A stretch of DNA of 64,000 nucleotides from an uncultured Shewanella sp. (GTDB lineage: Bacteria; Pseudomonadota; Gammaproteobacteria; Enterobacterales; Shewanellaceae), in the NCBI RefSeq assembly GCF_947501665.1, contig NZ_CANMWS010000016.1:1-64000 (forward strand), given 5' to 3'. The position numbers and the translations under genes were made by a program. The notes under the pieces are model-generated. The model worked only from the letters and a program-made list of their open reading frames with translations. It had not been told where the DNA came from and searched no databases. This document shows, one piece after another, positions 48,282-56,837 of the stretch. How positions within the stretch are numbered: position 1 is the stretch's first letter; the number at the start of each line of letters is the position of its first letter.

Positions 48282-50405
48282 GTGATCATTAAAGAAGTAC
48301 GTATCAGAAACTACCGTTTATTAAAAGATGTTCAAATGACATTGGATGAAAGATCTACTTTAGTTGTTGGTAGAAATAACACCGGTAAAACCTCCCTAGC
48401 AGAAATATTCAGAAGCTTTTTAGCAGGCCCATCACCCAAATTGAAATATGAGGATTTTAACCAGTCATCTTTAAGTTCATTTGAAACCGCTTTAGTTGCT
48501 TTTCAGGCGGATACTGCAGAGGAAGAATTGAGGCCACAGATTCCTGCGATTGAGTTGGAGTTATTGGTTGATTATAGGGATGATGCTGATGCCTATGGCG
48601 TACTTGGTGATTTCATTATTGACCTTGATGAAGAGTTATACGAAACAAAAATATTAGCTTCTTATCAAGTTAAAGATGGAGGGGTCAGTAGTCTGCTTGG
48701 CAGGTTAGATTTAGAGGATCGGGCGAGTTACTTCAAAGCATTAAAAGAGTCAATCAATCAAAATTTTGAGGCGGTTCTTTATGCGATTGAACCTGACAAT
48801 TCTGAAAATAGGGTAAAGCTCGATTTTACAAAAGTAAAACGTTTGATTCGCTCTGAAGTTATTAATGCCCAGCGTGGCTTGGATGATGAAACGCATAATG
48901 AGCGGGATGTACTAGGGAAGTCACTTGGCAATATTTTTAATAGCTCTGCCAATGCAGGTGCACCAGAAGCTTTTAGAGTATTATCTGGAGAAATAAATGA
49001 AGTTGTAGAAGAACTGCAGACAAGAGTTGATACTGATTTTCAACAAAAGGTAGAGCAACTTTTACCAACGCTTACTATTTTTGGATATCCAGGCTTGCAG
49101 GACCCTAATTTGAGTGCGTCTACCGAATTGAATGTTAAATCTTTACTTGAAAATAACACTAAGGTTTTTTATCAGAAAGATGACCATTTTACCTTGCCAG
49201 AAACTTATAACGGTCTTGGTTTTAGGAACCTCATCTTTATTCTATTCCGTATTTATGAATATTTTAGGGCATATCAATCTGAAGAAATAGCGCCAAAATC
49301 CCATCTTATCTTTGTTGAAGAGCCTGAAGCGCATTTACATCCTCAAATGCAGGAAGTGTTTATTCGGCAGCTCGATGAAATAGTTGCAGAGTTTGAACAG
49401 ACTTTTAATGCAGGAGCCCGCTGGCCAATTCAGTTTGTGATAAGTACGCATTCTGCTCATATTGCTAATGAAGCAGACTTTAGCAAAGTGAGGTATTTTT
49501 TATCTAAAACTCATGGCTCTACTGAAATAAAGGACTTAGGTGCAGAATTCTCTGCTGCAGATTGTCAAGCCGATAAAGAGTTCCTGCATAAATATTTAAC
49601 ACTGACTAAATGTGATCTTTATTTTGCGGATAGGGCGATTCTTATTGAAGGCGCCACTGAAAGAATTCTTCTACCCGAGATGATCAAAAAAGTGGATGAT
49701 GCAAAACAATGCAGTTTGCGTAGAAAGTATATGTCTGTGATTGAGATCGGCGGCGCATATGCGCATCACTTTTATAAATTCATTGACTTTCTTGAACTTA
49801 AGACATTGTTCATTACTGATTTAGATTCAGTAGAGAAGATCAAGGGGGAGAAGACAACGACATACCCAGCCTCCTGTGTGAGTGAAGGTACACATTCAAG
49901 TAATGCAGGCCTGTCAAATTGGTTTGGTATGAAAGGGTACGCAAGTTTGGATGAAATTTACTCCAAAGCAGAAAAGTCCAAAGTTTCAGGATGCCGTAGA
50001 TTGGCATTTCAGATCGACGAAGATGAAAAAGCTCTATGTGGGCGTAGCTTTGAAGATGCATTTATTTTGGCCAATACAAATCTATTTGAATTACATGGTT
50101 TGAAAGGTGTAGAGCTGGAAAAGTCCGTTTTTGAAAGAGCTAAGAAAATTGGAAATGAAAGCAAGGCCAATTTTGCCATTAAATATTCTATAGGTGAAAC
50201 CGCATGGAATGTTCCTAAATATATCTCCGAAGGTTTAGTTTGGTTAAATAGAAATACTATTCCTCCTAGAGAACCATCTGCAGAAACAGAAACAGAAACA
50301 GAAACAGAAACAGAAACAGAAACAGAAACAGAAACAGAAACAGAAACAGAAACAGTGCCAGAGCTAGAAGGTATAGAAGTTGCGGAGGAACAGGCATATG
50401 TGTGA
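48282..50405 (+). CDS. gajA: Gabija system nuclease GajA (OLD-family ATPase-TOPRIM)
   Basis: 707 residues. The N-terminal ABC-type ATPase has Walker A GRNNTGKT at 30-37, a Walker B LIFVEEPEAHLHPQ near 343-352 and an H-loop ISTHSAHIANE near 390. The TOPRIM nuclease domain has ILIEGATE near 453 (catalytic Glu) and TDLDS near 512 (DxD). In Gabija this protein nicks DNA when nucleotide levels fall in phage infection. GTG start 48282 follows AGGGA. After the nuclease comes a C-terminal extension with 12 Glu-Thr dipeptides encoded by a perfect hexanucleotide repeat, making it longer than the usual near-580-residue GajA. The stop overlaps gajB by eight bases. Confidence 0.85.
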   Translation: MIIKEVRIRNYRLLKDVQMTLDERSTLVVGRNNTGKTSLAEIFRSFLAGPSPKLKYEDFNQSSLSSFETALVAFQADTAEEELRPQIPAIELELLVDYRDDADAYGVLGDFIIDLDEELYETKILASYQVKDGGVSSLLGRLDLEDRASYFKALKESINQNFEAVLYAIEPDNSENRVKLDFTKVKRLIRSEVINAQRGLDDETHNERDVLGKSLGNIFNSSANAGAPEAFRVLSGEINEVVEELQTRVDTDFQQKVEQLLPTLTIFGYPGLQDPNLSASTELNVKSLLENNTKVFYQKDDHFTLPETYNGLGFRNLIFILFRIYEYFRAYQSEEIAPKSHLIFVEEPEAHLHPQMQEVFIRQLDEIVAEFEQTFNAGARWPIQFVISTHSAHIANEADFSKVRYFLSKTHGSTEIKDLGAEFSAADCQADKEFLHKYLTLTKCDLYFADRAILIEGATERILLPEMIKKVDDAKQCSLRRKYMSVIEIGGAYAHHFYKFIDFLELKTLFITDLDSVEKIKGEKTTTYPASCVSEGTHSSNAGLSNWFGMKGYASLDEIYSKAEKSKVSGCRRLAFQIDEDEKALCGRSFEDAFILANTNLFELHGLKGVELEKSVFERAKKIGNESKANFAIKYSIGETAWNVPKYISEGLVWLNRNTIPPREPSAETETETETETETETETETETETETVPELEGIEVAEEQAYV
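50283..50354 (+). repeat. 12 x GAAACA hexanucleotide repeat inside gajA
   Basis: Twelve perfect in-frame copies of GAAACA encode (Glu-Thr)12 in the GajA tail. Because the unit is six bases, copy changes alter tail length without breaking the frame. The acidic tail is probably disordered. Confidence 0.97.
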
Positions 50406-52152
50406 TGTTAGCCCCGCAGAGCAAGCATCAGTTCAAGCTTTAAATGAAATGTTTACCGCGATAGATGATGGAACCTGCTTTCGATTAGAAGCAGGTGCTG
50501 GCGCTGGTAAAACATATTCCCTTATTAAGGCTTTGAAACACCTCATTAATGACCAATCTATCGAGTTATCAACAAAAGATCAGCAGATAGCTTGTATTAC
50601 TTATACTAATATTGCAAAAAATGAAATACGAGAAAGAACAGATAATCACCCTGTAATTTACGCTGATACGATACATGCATTCAGCTGGGGATTTATAAAA
50701 GGCTTTCAGGCTCAAATTCGTAATCTTATAACTGAGCTAGGTGATAAATGGATTGCTCGTATCGGTGAGGCGGGTGGAATATTTAATCAAAAGGTTATCT
50801 ATGATTTAGGATTCCCGAAAATGGATGATGAAATCATTTCGTTACATCATGATGACGTTATTAAACTAATGTCTTCTCTGTTGATTTCCCAAAAATTCAG
50901 AATGCTCCTAAAAGCTAAGTTTCCTATTATTTTTATTGATGAATATCAAGATACTAATGCTGGATTAGCGTCTTCAATTGTTAAAAATTTAATTGATAAT
51001 GAAGCTGGTATTTTAATTGGTTTATTTGGCGATCATTGGCAAAAAATCTACGGTAAAGACGCATGTGGCCTAATTGTAAGTGCACAAAATAATATTGTTG
51101 AAATAGGAAAAAACGCAAATTTCCGGTCTGATAGGAATATTGTTCAATGTTTGAATAAGATGCGGCCAGAGCTACCTCAGTATGAATTTGATCCTGAGTC
51201 TGAAGGGCAGGTTTCAATATATCATTCCAATTCATGGACTGGATATCGGCGAATAGGTGGGCATTGGGCAGGTGATTTACCCGAAGATATTGCACATGAA
51301 TATTTTGAGCATGTGAAAGGCATTATGGAAGCCGACGGATGGGATTTTGACTCTGAAAATACAAAAGTGTTGATGTTGACAAATAATGTGCTTGCGACAG
51401 AGCAGGGTTATAAAGATCTCGCAGATTGTTTTAGTTATGCAGAGGACTATTTAAAAAAGAATGATCCATATATCAAGTATTTCGCCGATATTATAGAACC
51501 AATTTCAGCTTCTTTTGAATCAAGAAAATATGGTGAGATATTTCAAGTCATTAACGAAAAGTTTCCTCACCTTCATTGCCAAGATGATAAGCGCTTATGG
51601 GGAGAAAACCTGAATCGGATAAATGATATCCGTTTAAATGGCACAATTGGTGATTTGTTAGGTTTCCTTTCCGGTATAGATAAGCCTCGATTGCCAAACA
51701 AGGTCACTCAAATGGAAGCCCGTTATCAGGAATTACAAACTGCGAACATTGATGATTTAGATGAAAGCAGTAAACGATTTTTAAGGAAGATGACTTCTCT
51801 AAGGGCAATTAGCTATCAGCAAGTTATACAACTAACAAGATTTATTGAAGAAAAAACGCCATTTTCAACAAAGCATGGTGTAAAAGGTGCAGAGTTTGAT
51901 AACGTTCTTGTTGTGTTAGGTCGTGGTTGGAATCAGTATAACTGGAACCAAATGCTGGAGTTTATGGAGAATGGTTATCCTAATAATAGAAAGGATAGCT
52001 TTGAAAGAAATCGTAATCTTTTCTATGTTGCGTGCTCTAGAGCCAAGCATAATTTAACTCTATTAATTACTCAGCAGTTGTCAGAACCTGCCTTAACTAG
52101 GCTGGGCTACTTATTCGGAGAAGAGCATATTGTCGGCGAACTTGACATCTAA
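50398..52152 (+). CDS. gajB: Gabija system UvrD-like helicase GajB
   Basis: 584 residues, superfamily 1A (UvrD/Rep) helicase. Walker A GAGAGKT at 33-39, motif II IFIDEYQDTN near 178-187, a QKIYG segment near 217, motif V-type GVKGAEFDNVLVVLG near 494 and motif VI YVACSRAKHNL near 545. GajB senses DNA ends or products and stimulates GajA in the Gabija defence complex. ATG 50398 is chosen because GGAGG lies about 10 bases upstream; it overlaps the gajA stop as ATGTGTGA. An in-frame ATG at 50380 lacks a site. An attC-like repeat starts 39 bases after the stop. Confidence 0.87.
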   Translation: MCDVSPAEQASVQALNEMFTAIDDGTCFRLEAGAGAGKTYSLIKALKHLINDQSIELSTKDQQIACITYTNIAKNEIRERTDNHPVIYADTIHAFSWGFIKGFQAQIRNLITELGDKWIARIGEAGGIFNQKVIYDLGFPKMDDEIISLHHDDVIKLMSSLLISQKFRMLLKAKFPIIFIDEYQDTNAGLASSIVKNLIDNEAGILIGLFGDHWQKIYGKDACGLIVSAQNNIVEIGKNANFRSDRNIVQCLNKMRPELPQYEFDPESEGQVSIYHSNSWTGYRRIGGHWAGDLPEDIAHEYFEHVKGIMEADGWDFDSENTKVLMLTNNVLATEQGYKDLADCFSYAEDYLKKNDPYIKYFADIIEPISASFESRKYGEIFQVINEKFPHLHCQDDKRLWGENLNRINDIRLNGTIGDLLGFLSGIDKPRLPNKVTQMEARYQELQTANIDDLDESSKRFLRKMTSLRAISYQQVIQLTRFIEEKTPFSTKHGVKGAEFDNVLVVLGRGWNQYNWNQMLEFMENGYPNNRKDSFERNRNLFYVACSRAKHNLTLLITQQLSEPALTRLGYLFGEEHIVGELDI

Positions 52153-52190
52153 ACGTAAGGGTGGGAATTCGGACATCCATAATTATATAT

Positions 52191-52241
52191 CATGATCATA
52201 TGTCTCAGGTGACGCCTATGGCGCACCTGATTTAGGCGTTA
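52191..52241 (+). repeat. AttC-like 51-bp element, copy 1
   Basis: Begins CATGATCATATGTC and contains CAGGTG-A-CGCC-TAT-GGCG-CACCTG, an imperfect palindrome with one unpaired A, then TTTAGGCGTTA followed by AGC, so the end reads GTTAAGC, which fits the integron core-site consensus GTTRRRY. A direct copy with three differences lies at 55439-55489. The opposite RYYYAAC core is not clearly visible, so the call is attC-like only. Confidence 0.55.
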
Positions 52242-52266
52242 AGCTTAGATATGAAAAATACTGCAT

Positions 52267-52483
52267 ATGGTTTTGATGATTCTACTGCCTATCGTTGCAC
52301 TTATTTCTTTAGTATTGGTATTTAGCTCGAAAGAGCAAAAGAAAATTGATTGCGTCTTCAATAGTCTTAGTCATAAGTTTGATTGGCCTTTTTACTATAG
52401 AAAACACTGAATATTGGAAAGTTGACTCTTGTCTCGATAGTGGTGGACGTTACGATTACGAAAAAAGTAAGAGTGAGGTATGA
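52267..52483 (+). pseudogene. Small two-helix membrane protein, frameshifted
   Basis: ATG 52267 opens MVLMILLPIVALISLVLV, one membrane helix. A shift near 52320 leads to the frame YLARKSKRKLIASSIVLVIS and then NTEYWKVDSCLDSGG, giving a basic loop, a second helix and an external tail ending at TGA 52483. Together the frames give a sensible 70-residue two-helix protein; without the shift the first frame stops at 52410. A one-base indel is the simplest explanation. It lies 25 bases after the attC-like copy 1, as a cassette gene would. Confidence 0.5.
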
Positions 52484-52532
52484 AGTGATTAAATATGAAC
52501 AGTATTATGAATTGATTAGATAGAGGCAAAAT

Positions 52533-52566
52533 TTACCAAAGCATTTGATAATGCTTTGGTAAATTA
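52533..52566. terminator. 14-bp perfect hairpin after the small gene
   Basis: TTTACCAAAGCATT pairs perfectly with AATGCTTTGGTAAA around a six-base loop (TGATAA), between the plus-strand small pseudogene and the minus-strand lipoprotein gene. It is followed by an A-rich stretch on plus. Likely the 3' terminator of the effector-immunity pair. Confidence 0.65.
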
Positions 52567-52586
52567 AAAAAGAGAAAAATAAAGAA

Positions 52587-52958
52587 TCAGAGCCCTGTAG
52601 ATTCGCAACTAATGCTCTTTCTAATCAGGCTAATTTCACATTTCTGTTCATTCCAAGGGGCTGCAACAATGAAATGTAGTGTAAAAGCCGATATTTTCAT
52701 CTGAGTTGGATAAATTGAAGGGGAATCTCTTTTTAAATCAAAGGGGCTATCGCCCATTTGGCAAAACTCTTGTGTTTGTTTTTTTTTAAAATCCTTAATA
52801 AAAATACATGGATTGTCATTTTTTATATACACGGCATAAAATGGCCCTTTTCCATCCGAGATATTACTATCAATCTGATAATACTTATAATTACTTATAT
52901 CATCAGAACACGCTGAAAATGATACAACTAAGAGTGAAATATAGATTAGTAATTTCAT
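52587..52958 (-). CDS. Lipoprotein, probable immunity partner
   Basis: 123 residues. Lipobox SFSAC with Cys17 and Ser at +2, so probably outer-membrane directed and facing the periplasm. The remaining 106 residues are unrecognised and contain four further Cys (CIFI, EFCQM, KCEIS, SCEST), possibly two disulfides. Its ATG overlaps the stop of the upstream lysozyme-like protein (ATGA), so the two are co-translated. A periplasmic lipoprotein directly after a wall-degrading toxin is the usual pattern of a type VI or contact-dependent effector immunity protein; that role is inferred from arrangement. Confidence 0.7.
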   Translation of the reverse strand: MKLLIYISLLVVSFSACSDDISNYKYYQIDSNISDGKGPFYAVYIKNDNPCIFIKDFKKKQTQEFCQMGDSPFDLKRDSPSIYPTQMKISAFTLHFIVAAPWNEQKCEISLIRKSISCESTGL

Positions 52959-54991
52959 AATAAATGCCTTATTCTTCTATCAAAACGATTATTATCAACT
53001 TTAAATGACTCTTTCCAAAAGCTTTGTTCCAAAGCTGCAACAAATTTTGAATCTGATCCAGTGTTCCCTGAAATTTGGTCTTGGTATACAGCAGGCAAGA
53101 CGACTTTTCGTGTGTTACCTCTCGGATCATCAATACCGGTATAGTCTCCTCGATAAGTTAAATCGATCAAGATCTCCCTTACATTTTGTGGCAATGCATC
53201 CCAATCTATTTTTTTACCATTCAAATAAGCATCACAAACACTCTGTTTAATTGTTATTCTCTTTGTGTCTGTCATGTAGTTAGCATACACGACATTAAAT
53301 AAATGATGTTGCATTTTACGGGTAATTTCTTGCTCTGCTTTTGGCACGTTGGCATCTAAGGTTTTCCAGTACTCATAACCTACTTGCCTTCTTTTGTTTG
53401 CCGCCCCCTTTAACCAAGTTAATAATGCGGGAGAAATCGGTTTAGCATGTATAGCAGCTTGGTTAAATAAGCTTTCAATTTCGCTGGCAGTTCGCTTACC
53501 TAAATCCAACCCTCTACCGATAGTAATGCCGGAATTATCAAAAACAATACCTTTAGAGTTATGAGGAATATGGGGTGTCCGTGTAAATAGGTGATGATCG
53601 GTAACATCATTACCTTCTGAGTCAAAAGTCAATTGCCCATAAGGTACCTTAAGCCATTTCAAATCCATTTCATCATCTTCACCTGTGTGCAGGGCTAAAT
53701 ACACAGGTTTGAGCTTTAACTCTGAAGGAAAGTTCACTATGGCTTCTACATTGGGCTCGACGATATTATTCGTATCCAACTCTGTTTGTGGTTGAACCTT
53801 TAAGTCCCATAAGGCGTCATTTGTTTGTTTATCTAAAGCGTTAGCTGGATCTAATGTGCTATTGTTATTTAAGGTATTGGTTTCTTGTTGAGGATCACTT
53901 TCAGCATCCACAATTGCTTCACCCGTTGGCTGCCAATGAAAACTCAGCTCGTCGGTAAGTTCTGCGCGTATGCCGTCACCAGCCATCACAGCTTGGATTA
54001 CTTTGACTCTATCGGGATACATCTGCCGTTCATCGGTATGCACGGCCTTTAGTATGGGCTTGTTTTTATCGAGGGTGCTGTCATTTTTCAGTTCTTGTTC
54101 GGTCGGGAGCTGATAGTAAAAGCGTACACGGGTCGTGGCTTCGACCATGACAGGAAAATCAAAATCTTCATATTGAGCACCGCCGGTTTCTTTGGCCCAC
54201 ACCGCAAGCAGTTGGGTATAAGGGTTAAAGCGGCTGGCTGCTTTACCAGAGAATGACCATTCTCCTCTGTCACTTTCTTGTGTATCACCACGCTTTGCTA
54301 ATGACACCACTTTATTTTCATTATTCTGGTTTAAGGGCTTTCTATTATTAGCGGCATTTGCATCAGGTTTAAATAATGACAATATTCCAAAATTCTTAGC
54401 GGATTCTTCTTCTGTGCGCATGTCAGAAACGTGCTTTCCCAGAACCATGGATTTGGCAAAGACCTTTTTGCCGTAAGCGGGCATATTAAACTTGGCAAAT
54501 TTATCTGGCCCCGTTTGTTTTGGTGGTGGATCGTTAATCACAGGCTCTTGCGTGCGTTTAGGCATTTCCGCTGGCGGATGCAAATTATCCGATGACGGGC
54601 TTTGATACGGATTGCCGCCAATATTAATCATGCCACCTGCAGTGCCTAAGCGATTATCAATGGCTTTGATGACATCTTTTGGATACGCGGGGTTGATGGC
54701 GGAATGCACTTGCCTGACTTGCATAGGCTTTAAGCTATGCAAAATGATTTTGACTCTGTCTTCAGTGCTGAGCTCAGCCTTGGGAAAGTCCATGATGAAC
54801 ATAGGCGCACGAGGTTTGTCGACAAGCAATAATTTTTTACCGCGAGTGAGGGCGGTTTTAAGGCTGGATAGTGACTCACCTGTGGCAAGGTAAGCCTTTA
54901 ATTCATTATCTTTAAGATGAGTAAAGTCCGTTTCAATGCTTAACGCTTCATGCTCCATCAATTGATGAAGTTGCACTACCTTCCCTGACAT
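52955..54991 (-). CDS. Lysozyme/pesticin-like T6SS-type effector
   Basis: 678 residues, no signal peptide. The N-terminal about 140 residues are unrecognised, with a Pro/Gln-rich linker (about 150-170). A middle domain (about 250-350) begins SRFNPYTQLLAVWAKETGG and looks like a beta-sandwich, and is followed by an acidic linker. The C-terminal part (about 485-678) resembles the pesticin/T4-lysozyme-like muramidases also found in VgrG-3: GITIGRGLDLGKR, a helical body, then LIDLTYRGDYTG. This would hydrolyse peptidoglycan in the periplasm of a target cell. No hcp, vgrG or PAAR gene lies in the window, so delivery is unproven. An immunity lipoprotein follows with a four-base overlap. Confidence 0.72.
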   Translation of the reverse strand: MSGKVVQLHQLMEHEALSIETDFTHLKDNELKAYLATGESLSSLKTALTRGKKLLLVDKPRAPMFIMDFPKAELSTEDRVKIILHSLKPMQVRQVHSAINPAYPKDVIKAIDNRLGTAGGMINIGGNPYQSPSSDNLHPPAEMPKRTQEPVINDPPPKQTGPDKFAKFNMPAYGKKVFAKSMVLGKHVSDMRTEEESAKNFGILSLFKPDANAANNRKPLNQNNENKVVSLAKRGDTQESDRGEWSFSGKAASRFNPYTQLLAVWAKETGGAQYEDFDFPVMVEATTRVRFYYQLPTEQELKNDSTLDKNKPILKAVHTDERQMYPDRVKVIQAVMAGDGIRAELTDELSFHWQPTGEAIVDAESDPQQETNTLNNNSTLDPANALDKQTNDALWDLKVQPQTELDTNNIVEPNVEAIVNFPSELKLKPVYLALHTGEDDEMDLKWLKVPYGQLTFDSEGNDVTDHHLFTRTPHIPHNSKGIVFDNSGITIGRGLDLGKRTASEIESLFNQAAIHAKPISPALLTWLKGAANKRRQVGYEYWKTLDANVPKAEQEITRKMQHHLFNVVYANYMTDTKRITIKQSVCDAYLNGKKIDWDALPQNVREILIDLTYRGDYTGIDDPRGNTRKVVLPAVYQDQISGNTGSDSKFVAALEQSFWKESFKVDNNRFDRRIRHLL

Positions 54992-55215
54992 ACCGCTCCC
55001 TTAATTCCTTATCTTAAGTAGGCTTTTACTTAAAAACTTTTATTTAAAAACTATTACTTAAAAATGCTACTCTTCCCTTAAGGGCGGTAATTTACCACAA
55101 TATATTGAAAAAGAAAGTAAAAAATAAATAAGAAAAACAAAACTGATCCTTCAACATTTTTCAACAAAAGTCACTGCTTTTTGTGTGATACTCTGTTTTA
55201 TGTCAACCAACCTTG

Positions 55216-55253
55216 GCTGACGTGACTCTCACTTTTCCGAGCGTCACGTCAGC
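55216..55253. terminator. 11-bp hairpin of the mesD-like fragment
   Basis: GCTGACGTGAC pairs perfectly with GTCACGTCAGC around a 16-base loop. It corresponds to the hairpin after the intact mesD at 56788-56821, so it was carried along as part of the duplicated gene end. Confidence 0.65.
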
Positions 55254-55268
55254 ATAAAAGCGGATTAA

Positions 55269-55376
55269 TCACTTATTCGCGTTTGCGAGTTCTTGTCGCA
55301 CGATCGCAGCGCTGGCACTCAAGGCCTTGAATTTGCCTGTTGTCACAGAGTGTGACAAAGGTGTCACGCCGCAGTT
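55269..55376 (-). pseudogene. 3' fragment of a core methionine synthase (mesD-like) gene
   Basis: The minus-strand reading NCGVTPLSHSVTTGKFKAL then SASAAIVRQELANANK-stop matches the last 35 residues of the intact MesD at 56838-57875 (NCGMTPLSHTVATGKLKAL, SAGAAIVREELINANK). Reading frame and hairpin are both kept, but everything upstream is missing. The two copies differ at roughly a fifth of the bases, so this is an old paralogue or a horizontally acquired end, not a recent duplication. Confidence 0.8.
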
Positions 55377-55438
55377 AGTTATGTCGAGGATCTAGGGTGC
55401 AAGGGTAACGCGGTTAATTAACGGTTAATTAAAACACC

Positions 55439-55489
55439 CATGATTATATGTCCCAGGTGACGCCTATGGCACACCTGATTTAGGCGTTA
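55439..55489 (+). repeat. AttC-like 51-bp element, copy 2
   Basis: Direct copy of the element at 52191-52241 with three differences over 51 bases, again containing CAGGTG-A-CGCC-TAT-GGC and ending TTTAGGCGTTA, here followed by TGT. The two copies are about 3.2 kb apart and enclose the small pseudogene and the effector-lipoprotein pair. Confidence 0.55.
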
Positions 55490-55664
55490 TGTACTATTGA
55501 AATCGCTAACTATGCGACGTCATTTAGAGTTCAGGTTAATGATCTTGAGTTTTCTATAACGTAGATAGGGATATATTTTCTTACAAATTACCACACTTAA
55601 AAGCGTTTACTTTTAATCTGTTAATGCTCAAATATGGCAGTATAAAAAACAAGGTTCATACTTT

Positions 55665-56696
55665 ATGAAAACGAATTTGATTAAACTTTTTGGGCTACTG
55701 TCCCTTGCCAGCCTCAGTGTGGTGCATACAAAAGCACAAACCATCGATAATCTTTATAACTGGTCAGAAGCACCGTCAATCTCAACACCTATCCAAGAAA
55801 TATATCCTGCAATTTATAATGAAGAAATTTATATCTCTGGTGGGTATGTCCCTAGTCAGAAGCCAGTATTTTTTGGCTTATCTCCTACTCGGTTAACCTT
55901 TATTTTTAACCTTGGATCTCAACAATGGAGAAAAGGGCCTCAGTTACCAGAAGAAAGGCACCACCTTGGTTTAGTGAGTAACTCAGACTATTTATATGGC
56001 GTGGGTGGTTTTTACGGGCAACAAGGTAAGGCGTGGCAAATACAAAACACTGTGTACCGTTTGGACATCACCTCAAATACGTGGCAAAAAGGCCCTGAAT
56101 TACCCATTCCATTGGCAGAGTCCGTTTATGTATCCGTTGGGAATAATATTCATGTGATCGGGGGGAAAACGATATCGCCTGAAACGGGAAAGCATGCAGA
56201 CACTAAAAAGCATTATGTTCTTGTAGATAACACACGTTGGGTAGAAGCCACAGAGCCCAGTATTGTCAGAAGTTCTGCAGCAAGCGCCGTTTTAGATAAC
56301 AAAATCTATGTCATCGGGGGGAGAGAAAGCGGTGTGCAATCAAGCAATAAACAATTTGCTGAGGTGTATGATGTGAAAAAAGATAAATGGACTGCGATTA
56401 AACCCTTTCCTGTTGCGTTAGCCGGTATGTCAGCCTCGGTTTTAAACGGTAAAATCATTGTGTCTGGCGGTGAAGCATTTGGTCCAAATGGCAATTGGAG
56501 AGAAGGCAAAGCCTCTAATCAAGTATGGGCTTTTGATCCAGCTACTGAAAATTGGAGTGAAATTTCAACCATGCCTTCAGCTCGCCATGGCCATGGCTCT
56601 GTTACGCTGAATAATAAGATATACATTATGGGAGGAGCCGCAAAGGTGGGACCCCAAGATACACTCGCGACCACGTTAATTTTGGCTAAAGATTAA
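55665..56696 (+). CDS. Exported Kelch-repeat beta-propeller protein
   Basis: 343 residues. Signal peptide about 1-24 (MKTNLIKLFGLLSLASLSVV...AQ). Six Kelch-like repeats follow with the expected GG and Y/W pattern: IYISGGYVPSQK, LYGVGGFYGQQG, IHVIGGKTISPE, IYVIGGRESGVQ, IIVSGGEAFGPN and IYIMGGAAKVGP. This is the fold of NanM-type sialic acid mutarotases and galactose oxidase-like proteins; the activity is not determinable and no sialic acid genes are nearby. AAGG precedes ATG 55665. It lies between the mesD-like fragment and the intact mesD. Confidence 0.88.
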   Translation: MKTNLIKLFGLLSLASLSVVHTKAQTIDNLYNWSEAPSISTPIQEIYPAIYNEEIYISGGYVPSQKPVFFGLSPTRLTFIFNLGSQQWRKGPQLPEERHHLGLVSNSDYLYGVGGFYGQQGKAWQIQNTVYRLDITSNTWQKGPELPIPLAESVYVSVGNNIHVIGGKTISPETGKHADTKKHYVLVDNTRWVEATEPSIVRSSAASAVLDNKIYVIGGRESGVQSSNKQFAEVYDVKKDKWTAIKPFPVALAGMSASVLNGKIIVSGGEAFGPNGNWREGKASNQVWAFDPATENWSEISTMPSARHGHGSVTLNNKIYIMGGAAKVGPQDTLATTLILAKD

Positions 56697-56787
56697 ATCA
56701 TTTATATTCAGAGCGAGGTGTACCGTTGCTGATAGCCAGTTGCTTAAACGGAAAAATAACCAAGGAAATAACCAAGCCATTCATGCT

Positions 56788-56821
56788 TCACGTGACTCTC
56801 ACTTTTTCGAGCGCCACGTGA
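56788..56821. terminator. Hairpin downstream of mesD
   Basis: TCACGTG pairs with CACGTGA around a 20-base loop, just past the mesD stop on the minus strand. The same structure, with a longer stem, is next to the mesD-like fragment at 55216. Confidence 0.55.
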
Positions 56822-56837
56822 GCATAAAAGTGGATAA

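Larger units (their letters stand above)
52153..52586. other. Gene-poor segment after gajB
   Basis: About 430 bases between convergent gajB and the lipoprotein gene. It holds the first attC-like repeat (52191-52241), the frameshifted small membrane gene (52267-52483) and, near 52535-52565, the inverted sequence TTTACCAAAGCATT / AATGCTTTGGTAAA, a perfect 14-bp stem that is probably a terminator. Confidence 0.6.
54992..55664. other. Gene-free mosaic region
   Basis: About 670 bases with no intact gene. It contains, in order, an AT-rich promoter-like region for the effector gene, a hairpin (55216-55253), the 3' fragment of a mesD-like gene (55269-55376) and the second attC-like copy (55439-55489). 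It looks assembled from several insertions. Confidence 0.6.
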